Shown here piece after piece: positions 35,289-45,183 of a stretch of DNA of 64,000 nucleotides (its first letter is position 1; each line of letters begins with the position of its first letter). A model generated the notes under the pieces. That model did not search any database. It was given only the letters and a program-made list of their open reading frames with translations, and was not told the origin of the DNA. A program made the translations under genes and the position numbers. Source of the stretch: Bacteroidia bacterium (GTDB lineage Bacteria > Bacteroidota > Bacteroidia > Flavobacteriales > Flavobacteriaceae); contig JAUICK010000015.1 of assembly GCA_030427865.1 (NCBI GenBank), positions 1-64,000 on the forward strand, written 5' to 3'.

Positions 35289-36903
35289 TTTCCAACGAAG
35301 TAAACTGAAACGTATTTCCATCAAACAAACCTTTATCAGATAATTTTAAAGAAGGAATTACCAACAATGCCATAAACGATAAACTCATATAAGGTGCTCT
35401 TAATTTGCTTCCCATTTGTTTTGCCATTGCATCTAATTCGGCATAAGCCTTTCCAATTTCTTGAGCCGATTTATCAGACATAATTCCTGCAACTGGTAAT
35501 GAAACAATTTTTTCTGTTGATGAATTTACAGCACAAACTCCACCTTTATTTTTAATAATTAAATTTACTGCTTTACAAATCATTTTATCTGAAACTCCAA
35601 CTGCAATGATATTATGAGAATCGTGCCCAACAGAACTTGCAATAGCACCTTCTTTGAGTCCGAAATTTTTGATAAACGCAATTGCAAGCCCATCATTTTG
35701 ATAACGATTAACAACCGTCATTTTTAAAACATCTGTTGTTGTATTCGAAACTAAGTTTCCATCAACAATTAAAGAATTTGCTTCTATTTGATTGGTTACT
35801 AATTCGCCATCCAAGGCTTCAATAACTCTTATTTTCTTTGCTGAAGATTCAAATCTAAAATCTGCAATTTGTTTTTTATCAGTATTAAAATTATTCAGTA
35901 CTTCAAAATCGACAGATTTTACAAATGATTTTCCATTTTTAGCAACCAACTTTCCATTAATATAGGTTTCTAAAACATTGAATTTCTCTAAAGTATCAAC
36001 AATAATAAAATCTGCAAAATCATCTTTTTGCAACAAACCAACCTCTAAGTTGTAATGTTTTACGGGGTTTATACAAGCAGCTTGTAAAACTTTAAAAACA
36101 TCAATTCCTTTTGCTACAGCTCTTTCACACAATTGATTGATGTGTCCTAACAACAAATCATCTGGATGTTTATCATCAGAACAAAACATCATATTCTCAA
36201 AATGTTCTGGTAATAAATCGATTAAAGCTTCAAAGTTTTTAGCTGCAGAACCTTCTCTGATGATAACTTTCATTCCTTTTTGTAATTTCTCTAAAGCTTC
36301 TTCATAAGAAAAACATTCGTGGTCTGTAGAAATTCCTGTTGCAATATATTTGGTTACATCATCACCTCTTAACCCAGGAGCGTGACCATCTATAGGTTTG
36401 TTGTTGTTTTTTGCATGCTGAATTTTCTTTAAAACTTCTGAATCATCAAATAAAACACCAGGATAATTCATCATTTCTGCTAAATATTTAATGTCTGAAT
36501 TTTCCATCATCAACCTAATATCTTCCGCATCTATAATTGCACCCGCACTTTCAAAAGAAGTTGCTGGGACACAACTTGGGGCTCCAAAATTGAATTTTAA
36601 CGGAACTTTTTTTCCGTTTTTAATCATAAAATCGACACCTTTTACACCCAAAACATTAGCAATTTCGTGCGGATCTGAAACGGTTGCTACAGTTCCGTGA
36701 ATCACTGCAATTTTGGCAAATTCAGAAGGCACTAACATAGAACTTTCTATATGTATATGCGCATCAACAAAACCTGGTAAAATGTAATTTTCTTGGTTAT
36801 GATTAGCTTCTCTAATTTTAAGAATTTTATCATTTTTAACAATAATTTCACCTTTAAAAATATTACGATTTTGAATATCTACTATATTTCCTTGTATTAT
36901 CAT
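35281..36903 (-). CDS. ade: adenine deaminase
   Basis: A 540-residue amidohydrolase of the Ade/YicP type, which converts adenine to hypoxanthine and ammonia. Motifs: [15 protein letters not shown] (first metal His pair), [39 protein letters not shown] and, in the C-terminal part, [14 protein letters not shown] with GGVCAVNS, which are specific to this family. Length is near the family norm. No other purine salvage gene is adjacent. Confidence 0.94.
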   Translation of the reverse strand: MIIQGNIVDIQNRNIFKGEIIVKNDKILKIREANHNQENYILPGFVDAHIHIESSMLVPSEFAKIAVIHGTVATVSDPHEIANVLGVKGVDFMIKNGKKVPLKFNFGAPSCVPATSFESAGAIIDAEDIRLMMENSDIKYLAEMMNYPGVLFDDSEVLKKIQHAKNNNKPIDGHAPGLRGDDVTKYIATGISTDHECFSYEEALEKLQKGMKVIIREGSAAKNFEALIDLLPEHFENMMFCSDDKHPDDLLLGHINQLCERAVAKGIDVFKVLQAACINPVKHYNLEVGLLQKDDFADFIIVDTLEKFNVLETYINGKLVAKNGKSFVKSVDFEVLNNFNTDKKQIADFRFESSAKKIRVIEALDGELVTNQIEANSLIVDGNLVSNTTTDVLKMTVVNRYQNDGLAIAFIKNFGLKEGAIASSVGHDSHNIIAVGVSDKMICKAVNLIIKNKGGVCAVNSSTEKIVSLPVAGIMSDKSAQEIGKAYAELDAMAKQMGSKLRAPYMSLSFMALLVIPSLKLSDKGLFDGNTFQFTSLEIN

Positions 36904-36983
36904 CTTGGATGCTTTTAGGCAAATCTACAAATAATAAAAGATGAAAATTATGTGTTTTATCAACTTTATCTTATTTTTATTTT

Positions 36984-39900
36984 ATGAATCTTACTTTTGA
37001 AAAACTTACTCCAAAAGATGCAGAAGCAATTCTTTTAAAACTATATAATATTAACGGAAAAGCTTTCAAACTTCCTGGTGAAATTGATGCTAATTTTAAA
37101 ATAAAAGTTGATCATAAACCTTGTTATATTTTAAAGATTTCTCCAGAAAATACAAATATTAATGAACTTGATTTTCAAGTGAAGATTTTAAACCATATTT
37201 CACAAAAAAATGAAATTGAAAATGTTCCAAAATGTATTCCTGATAAAAATGGAAATTCAATTACAGAAACTCTATTAAATTATAAAAATCATCCAGTAAG
37301 ACTTTTAAACTGGATTAATGGTCGGATTTGGAATGCTGTAAATCCAAAATTAAACGATTTACGTTTTCGCTTAGGAAAAAAAAATGGAGAAATCACAAAA
37401 GCATTATCAGATTTTGTACATCCTTTTTCTGAACGAAAATTTGATTGGGACAATGCGCAAACACTTTGGACAAAAAACTATTTACACCTTTTTTCTTTGG
37501 ATGACAAAAAGGTAGTTTCTTATTTTTTACATCGATTTGAATCTTTTCAAAAAAAATATCAGAATTTAAGAAAATCTGTTGTCCATAATGATGTAAATGA
37601 CAATAATATTTTGGTTTCTGAAGATGTATTAAAACCAAAAGTAACTGCTATAATAGATTTTGGAGATGCTGTAAAAACACAAGTTATTAATGATTTGGCA
37701 ATTACTTGCACTTATGCCATTATAGATACAGAAGATCCTTTAGAAACAAGTTTAGCTGTTGTAAAAGGCTATCATTCTGCTTTTCAATTAGAAGAAAAAG
37801 AACTTGAGTTTTTATATATTTTAATTGGTATTCGATTGGTAATTTCTGTAACTAAATCTGCCATTAACAAAATAGAAAATCCAGCAAACAAATATTTACT
37901 CATCAGCGAAAAACCTGCTTGGAATTTATTAAAAAAATGGATAAAAATTTCTGAAGATTTTGCACATTATAGTTTTAGAAATGCTTGTGGATTTAAACCA
38001 AACCCTAATCAAAAGAAATTTGAAAATTGGGCAAAAGAAAAGCAATTTTATTTGTCAGAATTATTCCCAACAATAAACAAAAATAAAATTCAACATTTAG
38101 ATTTATCGGTTTCGAGCACATTTGCTGGGCATCAAGAAGAATTTAATAACCTTGATTTATTTCAATTTAAAATTGACCAACTTCAGAAAACTGTTCCCAA
38201 TAAAATTATTTCTGGCGGGTATTTAGAACCTCGTTCTTTATATACATCAACAGAATATGATACTATTGGTAATTATGGAAAACAAAGTAGAGCTATTCAT
38301 TTAGGAATCGATTTTTGGTTACCAGCAAACACCCCAGTTCATGCCTTTTTTGACGGAGAAGTAGTAATTGCTGAGAATGATGCAGGTGATAAAGAATATG
38401 GTGGATTAATTGTTTTGAAACATCAACAAAAAGACTTTCATTTTTACACTTTATATGGTCATAATACTATAAAGAGTGTGCTACAACATAAGATAGGAGA
38501 CACCATAAAAAAAGGAAATCAAATTGCAGTTTTAGCTGATTATCCTGAAAACGGAAATTGGGCTCCTCACCTACATTTTCAGGTACTTTTGTCTTTGTTA
38601 GATTATAAAAAAGATTTTCCTGGAGTTGCCTATTATCATCAAATAGAGGTTTGGAAAAGCATTTGCCCTAACCCAAATTTATTGTTTAAAGTTGATGGTT
38701 TTAAAGGAAATTTGATAGACACAACAGACAAAATCAAAAACCATAGAAAAAATTATTTAGGTAAAAATTTAAGTTTACAATATCAAAAACCATTACACAT
38801 TGTAAAAGGAATAAATCAATATTTGGTAGATAATTTTGGTCAAAAATATTTAGACACTGTAAATAACGTAGCACATGTAGGTCATGAAAATTTTAAAGTA
38901 ATTAAAACAGGTCAAAACCAAATGGCTTTGTTAAATACAAACACACGTTACTTACATGAAAATATTATTAAAGCTGCACAAGAATTACTAAAAACTTTAC
39001 CTAAAGAAATTTCTGTTATATACTTTGTTAATTCTGGAAGCGAAGCCAATGAATTGGCAATTAGAATAGTAAAAGCCTGCACAAATTCTGATGAAATAAT
39101 TGCCTCCCAACATGGTTATCATGGAAACACCAATGCGACAGTAAATATTTCTTCTTATAAGTTTGATGGAAAAGGTGGAAAAGGGAAACCTACAAATACT
39201 CATATTTTTTCAATCCCTAATTCGTTTAGAGGAAAATACAGAGGGAAAAATACGGGCAATAATTATGCAAATGATGTTCAAATTTTAATTGATAATATTC
39301 ATCAACAAAACAAAAAAGTAGGTGGTTTTATCATAGAACCCATTATTTCTTGTGGAGGGCAAGTAGAATTGCCCGAAGGATTTTTAGCAAAAGCATATCA
39401 AAAAATTAAAAAAGTAGGTGGGTTGTGTATTTCAGACGAAGTACAAACTGGTCTTGGAAGAATGGGAAAAACCTTTTGGGGTTTTCAATTACACAACGTA
39501 ATTCCAGATATTGTTACTATTGGCAAACCTTTAGGAAACGGACATCCAGTTGCAGCAGTAGCTTGCACCAAAGAAGTTGCGGAAAAATTTGCCAACGGAA
39601 TGGAATTTTTTAACACTTTTGGCGGAAATCCTGTTTCTTGTGCAATTGCCACTAAAGTGTTACAAGAAGTAAGAGAAGAAAAATTACAAGAAAACGCACT
39701 AAAAGTTGGTGATTTTTTTAAAACCGAATTGCTAAAATTAACACAAAAATTTCCAATTATAGGAGATGTTAGAGGTCAAGGTTTATTTTTAGGTTTTGAA
39801 TTGGTAGATACTAAGCTAAATCCGCTTGCTCTAAAAGCAGAATATTTAATTAATAGAATGAAATTTTATGGCATTTTAATGAGCTATGATGGGCCAGACA

Positions 39901-40010
39901 ACAATGTTATTAAAATAAAACCACCTTTAACATTTACAATAAAAAATGCAGAAGAAGTTATTTTTTACCTCCAAAAGGTTTTAAAAGAAGACTTTATGAT
40001 ATCAATTTAG
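36984..40010 (+). CDS. three-domain fusion: APH kinase, M23 peptidase domain, class III aminotransferase/phospholyase
   Basis: One 1008-residue chain with no signal peptide. Residues about 1-350 are an aminoglycoside-phosphotransferase-like kinase with HNDVNDNN (Asp203, Asn208) and IDFGDA (Asp225). Residues about 390-570 are a peptidase M23 domain with His439, Asp443 and HLH at 529-531. Residues about 590-1008 are a class III PLP enzyme with ISDEVQTGLGRMG (Asp818) and the PLP Lys848 in TIGKPLGNGHP. Human hydroxylysine kinase and 5-phosphohydroxylysine phospholyase belong to exactly these first and last families, and kinase-phospholyase fusions are known from bacteria. I infer phosphorylation of an amino alcohol (hydroxylysine, or ethanolamine) followed by elimination of ammonia and phosphate. 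The M23 domain's role is unknown. Confidence 0.85.
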   Translation: MNLTFEKLTPKDAEAILLKLYNINGKAFKLPGEIDANFKIKVDHKPCYILKISPENTNINELDFQVKILNHISQKNEIENVPKCIPDKNGNSITETLLNYKNHPVRLLNWINGRIWNAVNPKLNDLRFRLGKKNGEITKALSDFVHPFSERKFDWDNAQTLWTKNYLHLFSLDDKKVVSYFLHRFESFQKKYQNLRKSVVHNDVNDNNILVSEDVLKPKVTAIIDFGDAVKTQVINDLAITCTYAIIDTEDPLETSLAVVKGYHSAFQLEEKELEFLYILIGIRLVISVTKSAINKIENPANKYLLISEKPAWNLLKKWIKISEDFAHYSFRNACGFKPNPNQKKFENWAKEKQFYLSELFPTINKNKIQHLDLSVSSTFAGHQEEFNNLDLFQFKIDQLQKTVPNKIISGGYLEPRSLYTSTEYDTIGNYGKQSRAIHLGIDFWLPANTPVHAFFDGEVVIAENDAGDKEYGGLIVLKHQQKDFHFYTLYGHNTIKSVLQHKIGDTIKKGNQIAVLADYPENGNWAPHLHFQVLLSLLDYKKDFPGVAYYHQIEVWKSICPNPNLLFKVDGFKGNLIDTTDKIKNHRKNYLGKNLSLQYQKPLHIVKGINQYLVDNFGQKYLDTVNNVAHVGHENFKVIKTGQNQMALLNTNTRYLHENIIKAAQELLKTLPKEISVIYFVNSGSEANELAIRIVKACTNSDEIIASQHGYHGNTNATVNISSYKFDGKGGKGKPTNTHIFSIPNSFRGKYRGKNTGNNYANDVQILIDNIHQQNKKVGGFIIEPIISCGGQVELPEGFLAKAYQKIKKVGGLCISDEVQTGLGRMGKTFWGFQLHNVIPDIVTIGKPLGNGHPVAAVACTKEVAEKFANGMEFFNTFGGNPVSCAIATKVLQEVREEKLQENALKVGDFFKTELLKLTQKFPIIGDVRGQGLFLGFELVDTKLNPLALKAEYLINRMKFYGILMSYDGPDNNVIKIKPPLTFTIKNAEEVIFYLQKVLKEDFMISI

Positions 40011-40056
40011 ATTATAAATCTTACATTTATACAGTATAATCAAATCACCTACAACA

Positions 40057-43000
40057 ATGAAAAAAAAACTACTATTAGCCTTCTTTTGTATCTCTTTTTG
40101 TGCATTCTCTCAAAAAAAAGAAGATAACACATCTAAAAAATGGGATGTCAACAATCCTCATAAAGATTGGAAATACAATACATTTAAATTAAATACTAAT
40201 GAAGGCACTTGGATGAACTTAGACGTTTCTCCAGATGGAAAAACAATAGTTTTTGATTTATTAGGAGACATTTATAAAATGCCAATTACTGGAGGAAAAG
40301 CCACTATTTTACGTGCAGGTTTAGCTTTTGAGGTGCAACCCAAATTTAGTCCAAACGGAAAATACATTTCTTTTACCAGTGATGCAGAAGGTGGTAATAA
40401 TATTTGGGTAATGACAGCAGATGGTAAAAATGCTAAGTCTATTACCAAAGAAAAATACAGGTTGCTAAACAACGCTGTTTGGACACCAGATGGAAAATCA
40501 TTAGTAGCAAGAAAACATTTTACCTCACAACGTTCTGTTGGTGCTGGTGAAATGTGGCAATATCTACTTTCTGGAACTTCGGGTTTACGTTTAACCAAAA
40601 GAAAAAACGACCAACAAGATGTAAATGATCCTTCCATTTCACCAGATGGAAAATATCTTTATTATGCAGAAGACATGTATCCTGGAGGATATTTTCAGTA
40701 CAACAAAGACCCTAATAAACAAATTTACGTCATCAATCAATATAATTTTGAAACTGGTAAAACAGAAAGAATTACTGGTGGTCCAGGTGGCGCAGCAAGA
40801 CCTGTTGTTTCTAAAGATGGTAAACTATTAGCGTTTGTAAAACGTGTAAGAACAAAGTCGGTTTTGTACATTCATGAATTAGCAACAGGAAAAGAATGGC
40901 CCATTTATAATAATTTAAGTAAAGATCAAAGTGAAGCTTGGGCAGTTTTTGGAGTTTATCCTTATTTTAACTGGATGCCAAATAATAAAGATATTGTTAT
41001 TTGGAGTCAAGGAAAAATCAATAAAATAAATATTGATACCAAACAGGTTACAAATATTCCTTTTCAAATAAATCAAGAAATTAAGTTAGCAAAAACACAT
41101 CGTGTTAAAAGAAAGGTTTTTGAAGAAACATTTACATCTAAAATGATTAAAAATGTAAAAACTTCTCCTAATGGTAAAACAATTGTATTTACTTCTTTGG
41201 GCCATATTTATAAAAAAGATTTACCAAACGGAAACCCAAAAAGAATTACCAATTTAACTGATTTTGAAGCAGAACCTAATTTTTCATCAGATGGAAAATC
41301 GATTCTTTTTGTTACTTGGAATGATGAAAATTTAGGTGCTATTTATAAAGTAAATTTAAATGGAACCAATTTAACCAAAATCACTAAAGAAAAAGGAATT
41401 TATAGAACTCCTGCTTTTAATAGTAATGATACTCAAATTGTTTACAGAAAAGAAGCTGGAAATGGCGACCAAGGCTATGATTATACAAAAAAAACAGGGA
41501 TTTTTATTGCAAATGCAGACGGAACCAATGCCAAAAGAATTTCTAAAAATGGCGAATTTCCAATATTTTCGGCTAATAATAAACGTATTTTCTTTCAAAC
41601 AGGAGGTTCTTTTTTTGGTGGTTTAACAAAAAAATTAAAAAGTGTAAACTTAAATGGGAAAGATGAAAGAAGTCATTTTAAATCAAAATTAGCAAATAGA
41701 TTAGTACCAAGTACAGATAATAAATTTATTGCTTTTATTCACTTACACAAATTGTATGTTGCTCCTTTTGTAATGAATGGTAGTGAAATAAACTTAGACC
41801 AAAATACAAAATCTTTTAAAGTAGAAAGTTTATCTAAAAATGCAGGAATAAATTTACATTGGTCTAAAAACAATAGTAAAGTTTTTTGGACTTTAGGAGA
41901 TGAATATTTTTCAAAATCTGTAATTAACAATACTACGAATCCTTTTTCAAAATCGAACTTAAAGGAAGAAAAGGAAAAAGGCATAAAAATCAATTTAAAA
42001 AGCAAAACAGACGTTCCAGATGGTAGAATTGCATTTAAAAATGCAAGAATAATTACCATGAAAGGAAATCAAATTTTTGAAAACGGAACAATTGTTATTC
42101 ATAAAAACAAAATAGAAAAGTTAGGAAAAACAAACACAACATCTATTCCAACAGATGCAAAAGTGTATGATATGGATGGAAAGACTATTATGCCAGGTAT
42201 TGTAGATGTTCATGCTCATGTTGGTGCTTTTAGAAATGGATTAAGTACCCAGAAACACTGGCAATTTTATGCAAATTTAGCTTTTGGAGTTACTACTTCT
42301 CATGATCCTTCTGTACATACAGCAGCTGCTTTTACATTAGAAGAATTGCAAAGAAGCGGACATTTAGTAGGTCCAAGAATGTTCTCTACAGGATTTATAT
42401 TGTATGGTGCAGAAGGCGACTTTAAAGCGGTTGTTAATAATTTAGAAGATGCACGTTTTGCAGTTTCAAGAACCAAAGCATTTGGAGCAAAATCTATTAA
42501 AAGTTACAATCAACCAAGAAGAGAACAGCGCCAGCAAATTATGCAAGCAGCTAAAGAATTAGGGGTAAATGTGGTGCCTGAAGGGGGGTCTAATTTCTAT
42601 TCGAATATGTCTATGATTTTTGATGGACATACAGGAATAGAGCACAATATTCCTGTAAATCCAGTTTATAAAGATGTATTGTCTCTTTGGAAAAACAGTA
42701 AAACAGGTTATACTCCTACTTTAATTGTGAATTACGGAGGCATGAATGGTGAGTTTGAATGGTATCAAAAAAGTAACGTTTGGGAGAATAAAACCTTATT
42801 AAAATACACACCAAGATACGTTGTAGATACTCGCTCAAGACACAGAACTATGATTCCTGAAGAAGAATATATTAACGGGCATGTTTTAACTTCTAAAACT
42901 GTAACAGCTTTGGCAAATGAAGGCGTAAAAGTTAACTTAGGTGCACATGGACAATTACAGGGTTTAGGCGCTCATTGGGAGTTATGGATGTTACAACAAG

Positions 43001-43335
43001 GTGGATTATCTAATCACGAAGCCCTAAAAGCTGCCACAATAAATGGTGCTGATTATATTGGAGTTGCTGATGAAATTGGTTCTTTAGAAAAAGGGAAATT
43101 AGCAGATTTAATTATTTTAGATAAAAACCCTTTAGAAGATATTAAAAACTCAAATTCTGTAATTTACACCATGATTAATGGTCGTTTATATGATATAAAT
43201 TCAATGAACGAGATTGGAAATTACAATAAAAAAAGAACAAAATTCTATTTTGAGATAAACGGCTATAACCAAGGAGTTCCTGTAAATATGAATACAAATA
43301 GTTTTACAACACCTACTTGTAGTTGTCATGAGTAA
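40057..43335 (+). CDS. exported beta-propeller amidohydrolase
   Basis: A 1092-residue protein. A signal peptide (to about residue 20, FCAFSQK) is followed by a TolB-like propeller built of PD40 repeats (about residues 45-620; repeats such as VSPDGKTIVF, FSPNGKYISF, SSDGKSILF), then an amidohydrolase domain (about 665-1070) with DVHAHVG, a Lys-bearing GAKSIKSYN, and the late motifs EHNIP and LGAHGQL. The final Asp of the canonical site is not obvious, so metal use may differ. The propeller may gate access for peptides, as in DPP-type enzymes. It follows the fusion gene by 46 bp on the same strand. Substrate unknown. Confidence 0.87.
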   Translation: MKKKLLLAFFCISFCAFSQKKEDNTSKKWDVNNPHKDWKYNTFKLNTNEGTWMNLDVSPDGKTIVFDLLGDIYKMPITGGKATILRAGLAFEVQPKFSPNGKYISFTSDAEGGNNIWVMTADGKNAKSITKEKYRLLNNAVWTPDGKSLVARKHFTSQRSVGAGEMWQYLLSGTSGLRLTKRKNDQQDVNDPSISPDGKYLYYAEDMYPGGYFQYNKDPNKQIYVINQYNFETGKTERITGGPGGAARPVVSKDGKLLAFVKRVRTKSVLYIHELATGKEWPIYNNLSKDQSEAWAVFGVYPYFNWMPNNKDIVIWSQGKINKINIDTKQVTNIPFQINQEIKLAKTHRVKRKVFEETFTSKMIKNVKTSPNGKTIVFTSLGHIYKKDLPNGNPKRITNLTDFEAEPNFSSDGKSILFVTWNDENLGAIYKVNLNGTNLTKITKEKGIYRTPAFNSNDTQIVYRKEAGNGDQGYDYTKKTGIFIANADGTNAKRISKNGEFPIFSANNKRIFFQTGGSFFGGLTKKLKSVNLNGKDERSHFKSKLANRLVPSTDNKFIAFIHLHKLYVAPFVMNGSEINLDQNTKSFKVESLSKNAGINLHWSKNNSKVFWTLGDEYFSKSVINNTTNPFSKSNLKEEKEKGIKINLKSKTDVPDGRIAFKNARIITMKGNQIFENGTIVIHKNKIEKLGKTNTTSIPTDAKVYDMDGKTIMPGIVDVHAHVGAFRNGLSTQKHWQFYANLAFGVTTSHDPSVHTAAAFTLEELQRSGHLVGPRMFSTGFILYGAEGDFKAVVNNLEDARFAVSRTKAFGAKSIKSYNQPRREQRQQIMQAAKELGVNVVPEGGSNFYSNMSMIFDGHTGIEHNIPVNPVYKDVLSLWKNSKTGYTPTLIVNYGGMNGEFEWYQKSNVWENKTLLKYTPRYVVDTRSRHRTMIPEEEYINGHVLTSKTVTALANEGVKVNLGAHGQLQGLGAHWELWMLQQGGLSNHEALKAATINGADYIGVADEIGSLEKGKLADLIILDKNPLEDIKNSNSVIYTMINGRLYDINSMNEIGNYNKKRTKFYFEINGYNQGVPVNMNTNSFTTPTCSCHE

Positions 43336-43341
43336 GTTTGG

Positions 43342-43893
43342 TTAATTCTTTGGATAAATCACATTATTTAAAGCAATATCAAATTGGTTAATATCAGTAA
43401 TTTTAGAAATAGGTTTAAAGAAATTTAAACCTATTTTTTTGCAATCTTTTCTACATTTAGACAAAAATCTATCGTAAAAACCTTTTCCATAACCTACTCT
43501 GTAGTTGCTTTTATCAGAAATTAAAAGTGGTACAAAAACCAAATCAAGTTCAAATTCTGCTACTTGCTTTGCTTTTATAGGCTCTGGAACTCCGAATTTA
43601 TTAAGTTCTAATTTTGTGTTTTCTTCGAAATAAAAATGGCTTAAAGAATTGTTTTCGAAATTACATTTACTTACTACAATTTGCTTATGCTGCTTTCTAA
43701 AATAATTTATAATAGGCTGTGTATCAATTTCTTTAAACTTTTTTAACGTTAGAAATAAGTGTACTTTTTGTACATTAGAAATATCTAAATCTAAAATTTG
43801 CTGATAGATATTGTCTTGTAATATTTGCAGTTCTTCTATAGATAATTCTGCTCTTTTTTGTTTATAAATTGTTCTTAATTCTTTTTTTAACAT
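43342..43893 (-). CDS. 5-formyltetrahydrofolate cyclo-ligase
   Basis: The enzyme converts 5-formyltetrahydrofolate to 5,10-methenyltetrahydrofolate with ATP, 183 residues. The N-terminal ELRTIYKQKRAEL and the C-terminal signature FVPLLISDKSNYRVGYGKGFYDRFL (ATP-binding) are diagnostic. The start is the ATG at 43893; a TTG one codon upstream is less likely. It is the last gene, 10 bp behind the FAD dehydrogenase, of the hydroxyproline operon, but it is a housekeeping enzyme and need not belong to the pathway. Confidence 0.93.
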   Translation of the reverse strand: MLKKELRTIYKQKRAELSIEELQILQDNIYQQILDLDISNVQKVHLFLTLKKFKEIDTQPIINYFRKQHKQIVVSKCNFENNSLSHFYFEENTKLELNKFGVPEPIKAKQVAEFELDLVFVPLLISDKSNYRVGYGKGFYDRFLSKCRKDCKKIGLNFFKPISKITDINQFDIALNNVIYPKN

Positions 43894-43903
43894 CAATTCA
43901 AAA

Positions 43904-45151
43904 TTAAGAAAATCTATCTATAGCAAAAGGAGATAAACTCAAAGAATACTTTTTATCAGAAATAATTTCAGAAACTAATTTACCTGTTGCAGGTCCTAAA
44001 CTCCACCCCATCATTGCATGCCCAGTGGCAAAAGTTACATTTTTACACTTAGAGGATTTACCAATATATGGCAATCCGTCTGGCGATAGTGGGCGTAAAC
44101 CACATTGCGCTTCTTCTCTTTCTTGCTGATTAATATTTAGGTTTGGGTAATATTTTTCGGCAGCATTAGCAATTGCGTGCACTCTTATAGGATTAATTTT
44201 ATGATTAATACCACCAATTTCCATAGTTCCTGCAAACCGTGTAAAACCATTCATTGGCGTAACTGCAACTTTTGCTTCCATTAAAATGGCAGGTATGGTA
44301 ATATTTGTTTCTTTGTTAACATTAATTCGATAACCTTTTCCTGCTTGAATTGGTATTTTAATTCCTAATTTTTTAGCAAAATTTTGGGACCAGGCTCCAG
44401 TTGCTATTACAAATTCATCTGCTTTAGCATTAAGATTTTTAGTTTTAATTGCTTTTATTTTATCGCTTGCAACAACAATATCTAAAACTTCTTCATTCTC
44501 TAAAATACTAACCCCTTTCTTTTTTAAATAAGCTTTTAATTTAGGCATAAACTCATTGGGTGTCATGTGTGCGTCTGAATGATAATACACAGCACCTTTA
44601 ATGTTTATATCTATGTTAGACTCTATTTTTTGAACTTCTTCTTTAGATAAGTTTTCAACTTTTAAGCCTTCTTTAATCGCTTTCTGCCCAACTTTCCATT
44701 CTTCTTCACCTGCTTTTTCTGTTTGATAATACATCATTAAACCTTTATGTTGATGAAAAAAATCGAACTCGTTAGAGTTTTTCATTTCTTGATACAATTC
44801 TCTGCTTAACAAATTAATATCTTTAATAACAGGTATTGCTTTCTCTACTTTTTTTGCAGTTGCCGATTTTTTAAAAGCTAAACTCCACTTTAAAAAATCG
44901 ATATTTAAGCGAGGTTTTACGTAAAATGGACTTGATGGATTAAACATCCATTTAATGCCTTTGTTAATCATTCCTGGTGCAGCCAAAGAAATAATATGAC
45001 TTGGTGTAATATAACCTGCATTAACATAAGATGCTCCCGAAGAGAAATCAGATTTATCGATAACAGTTACTTTATGTCCTTCTTTTTGTAGATAATAAGC
45101 ACTAGATAAACCTATAATTCCACCCCCAACTATAATTACACTTTTAGTCAT
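43904..45151 (-). CDS. FAD-dependent D-amino acid dehydrogenase, probable D-hydroxyproline dehydrogenase
   Basis: A 415-residue DAO/DadA-like flavoprotein. The FAD-binding motif VGGGIIGLSSAYYLQ is at the N terminus with an acidic end in VIDKS. Further motifs are ASYVNAGYITPSH, FVIATGAWSQ and the C-terminal GLRPLSPDGLPYIG and GHAMMGWSLGPATGKL, typical of DadA. Next to a hydroxyproline epimerase this type oxidises cis-4-hydroxy-D-proline to 1-pyrroline-4-hydroxy-2-carboxylate. It lies 32 bp after the epimerase gene. The substrate is assigned from context. Confidence 0.88.
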   Translation of the reverse strand: MTKSVIIVGGGIIGLSSAYYLQKEGHKVTVIDKSDFSSGASYVNAGYITPSHIISLAAPGMINKGIKWMFNPSSPFYVKPRLNIDFLKWSLAFKKSATAKKVEKAIPVIKDINLLSRELYQEMKNSNEFDFFHQHKGLMMYYQTEKAGEEEWKVGQKAIKEGLKVENLSKEEVQKIESNIDINIKGAVYYHSDAHMTPNEFMPKLKAYLKKKGVSILENEEVLDIVVASDKIKAIKTKNLNAKADEFVIATGAWSQNFAKKLGIKIPIQAGKGYRINVNKETNITIPAILMEAKVAVTPMNGFTRFAGTMEIGGINHKINPIRVHAIANAAEKYYPNLNINQQEREEAQCGLRPLSPDGLPYIGKSSKCKNVTFATGHAMMGWSLGPATGKLVSEIISDKKYSLSLSPFAIDRFS

Positions 45152-45183
45152 TTTTAGTCATCATTTTTACATCTCAACAAAAA

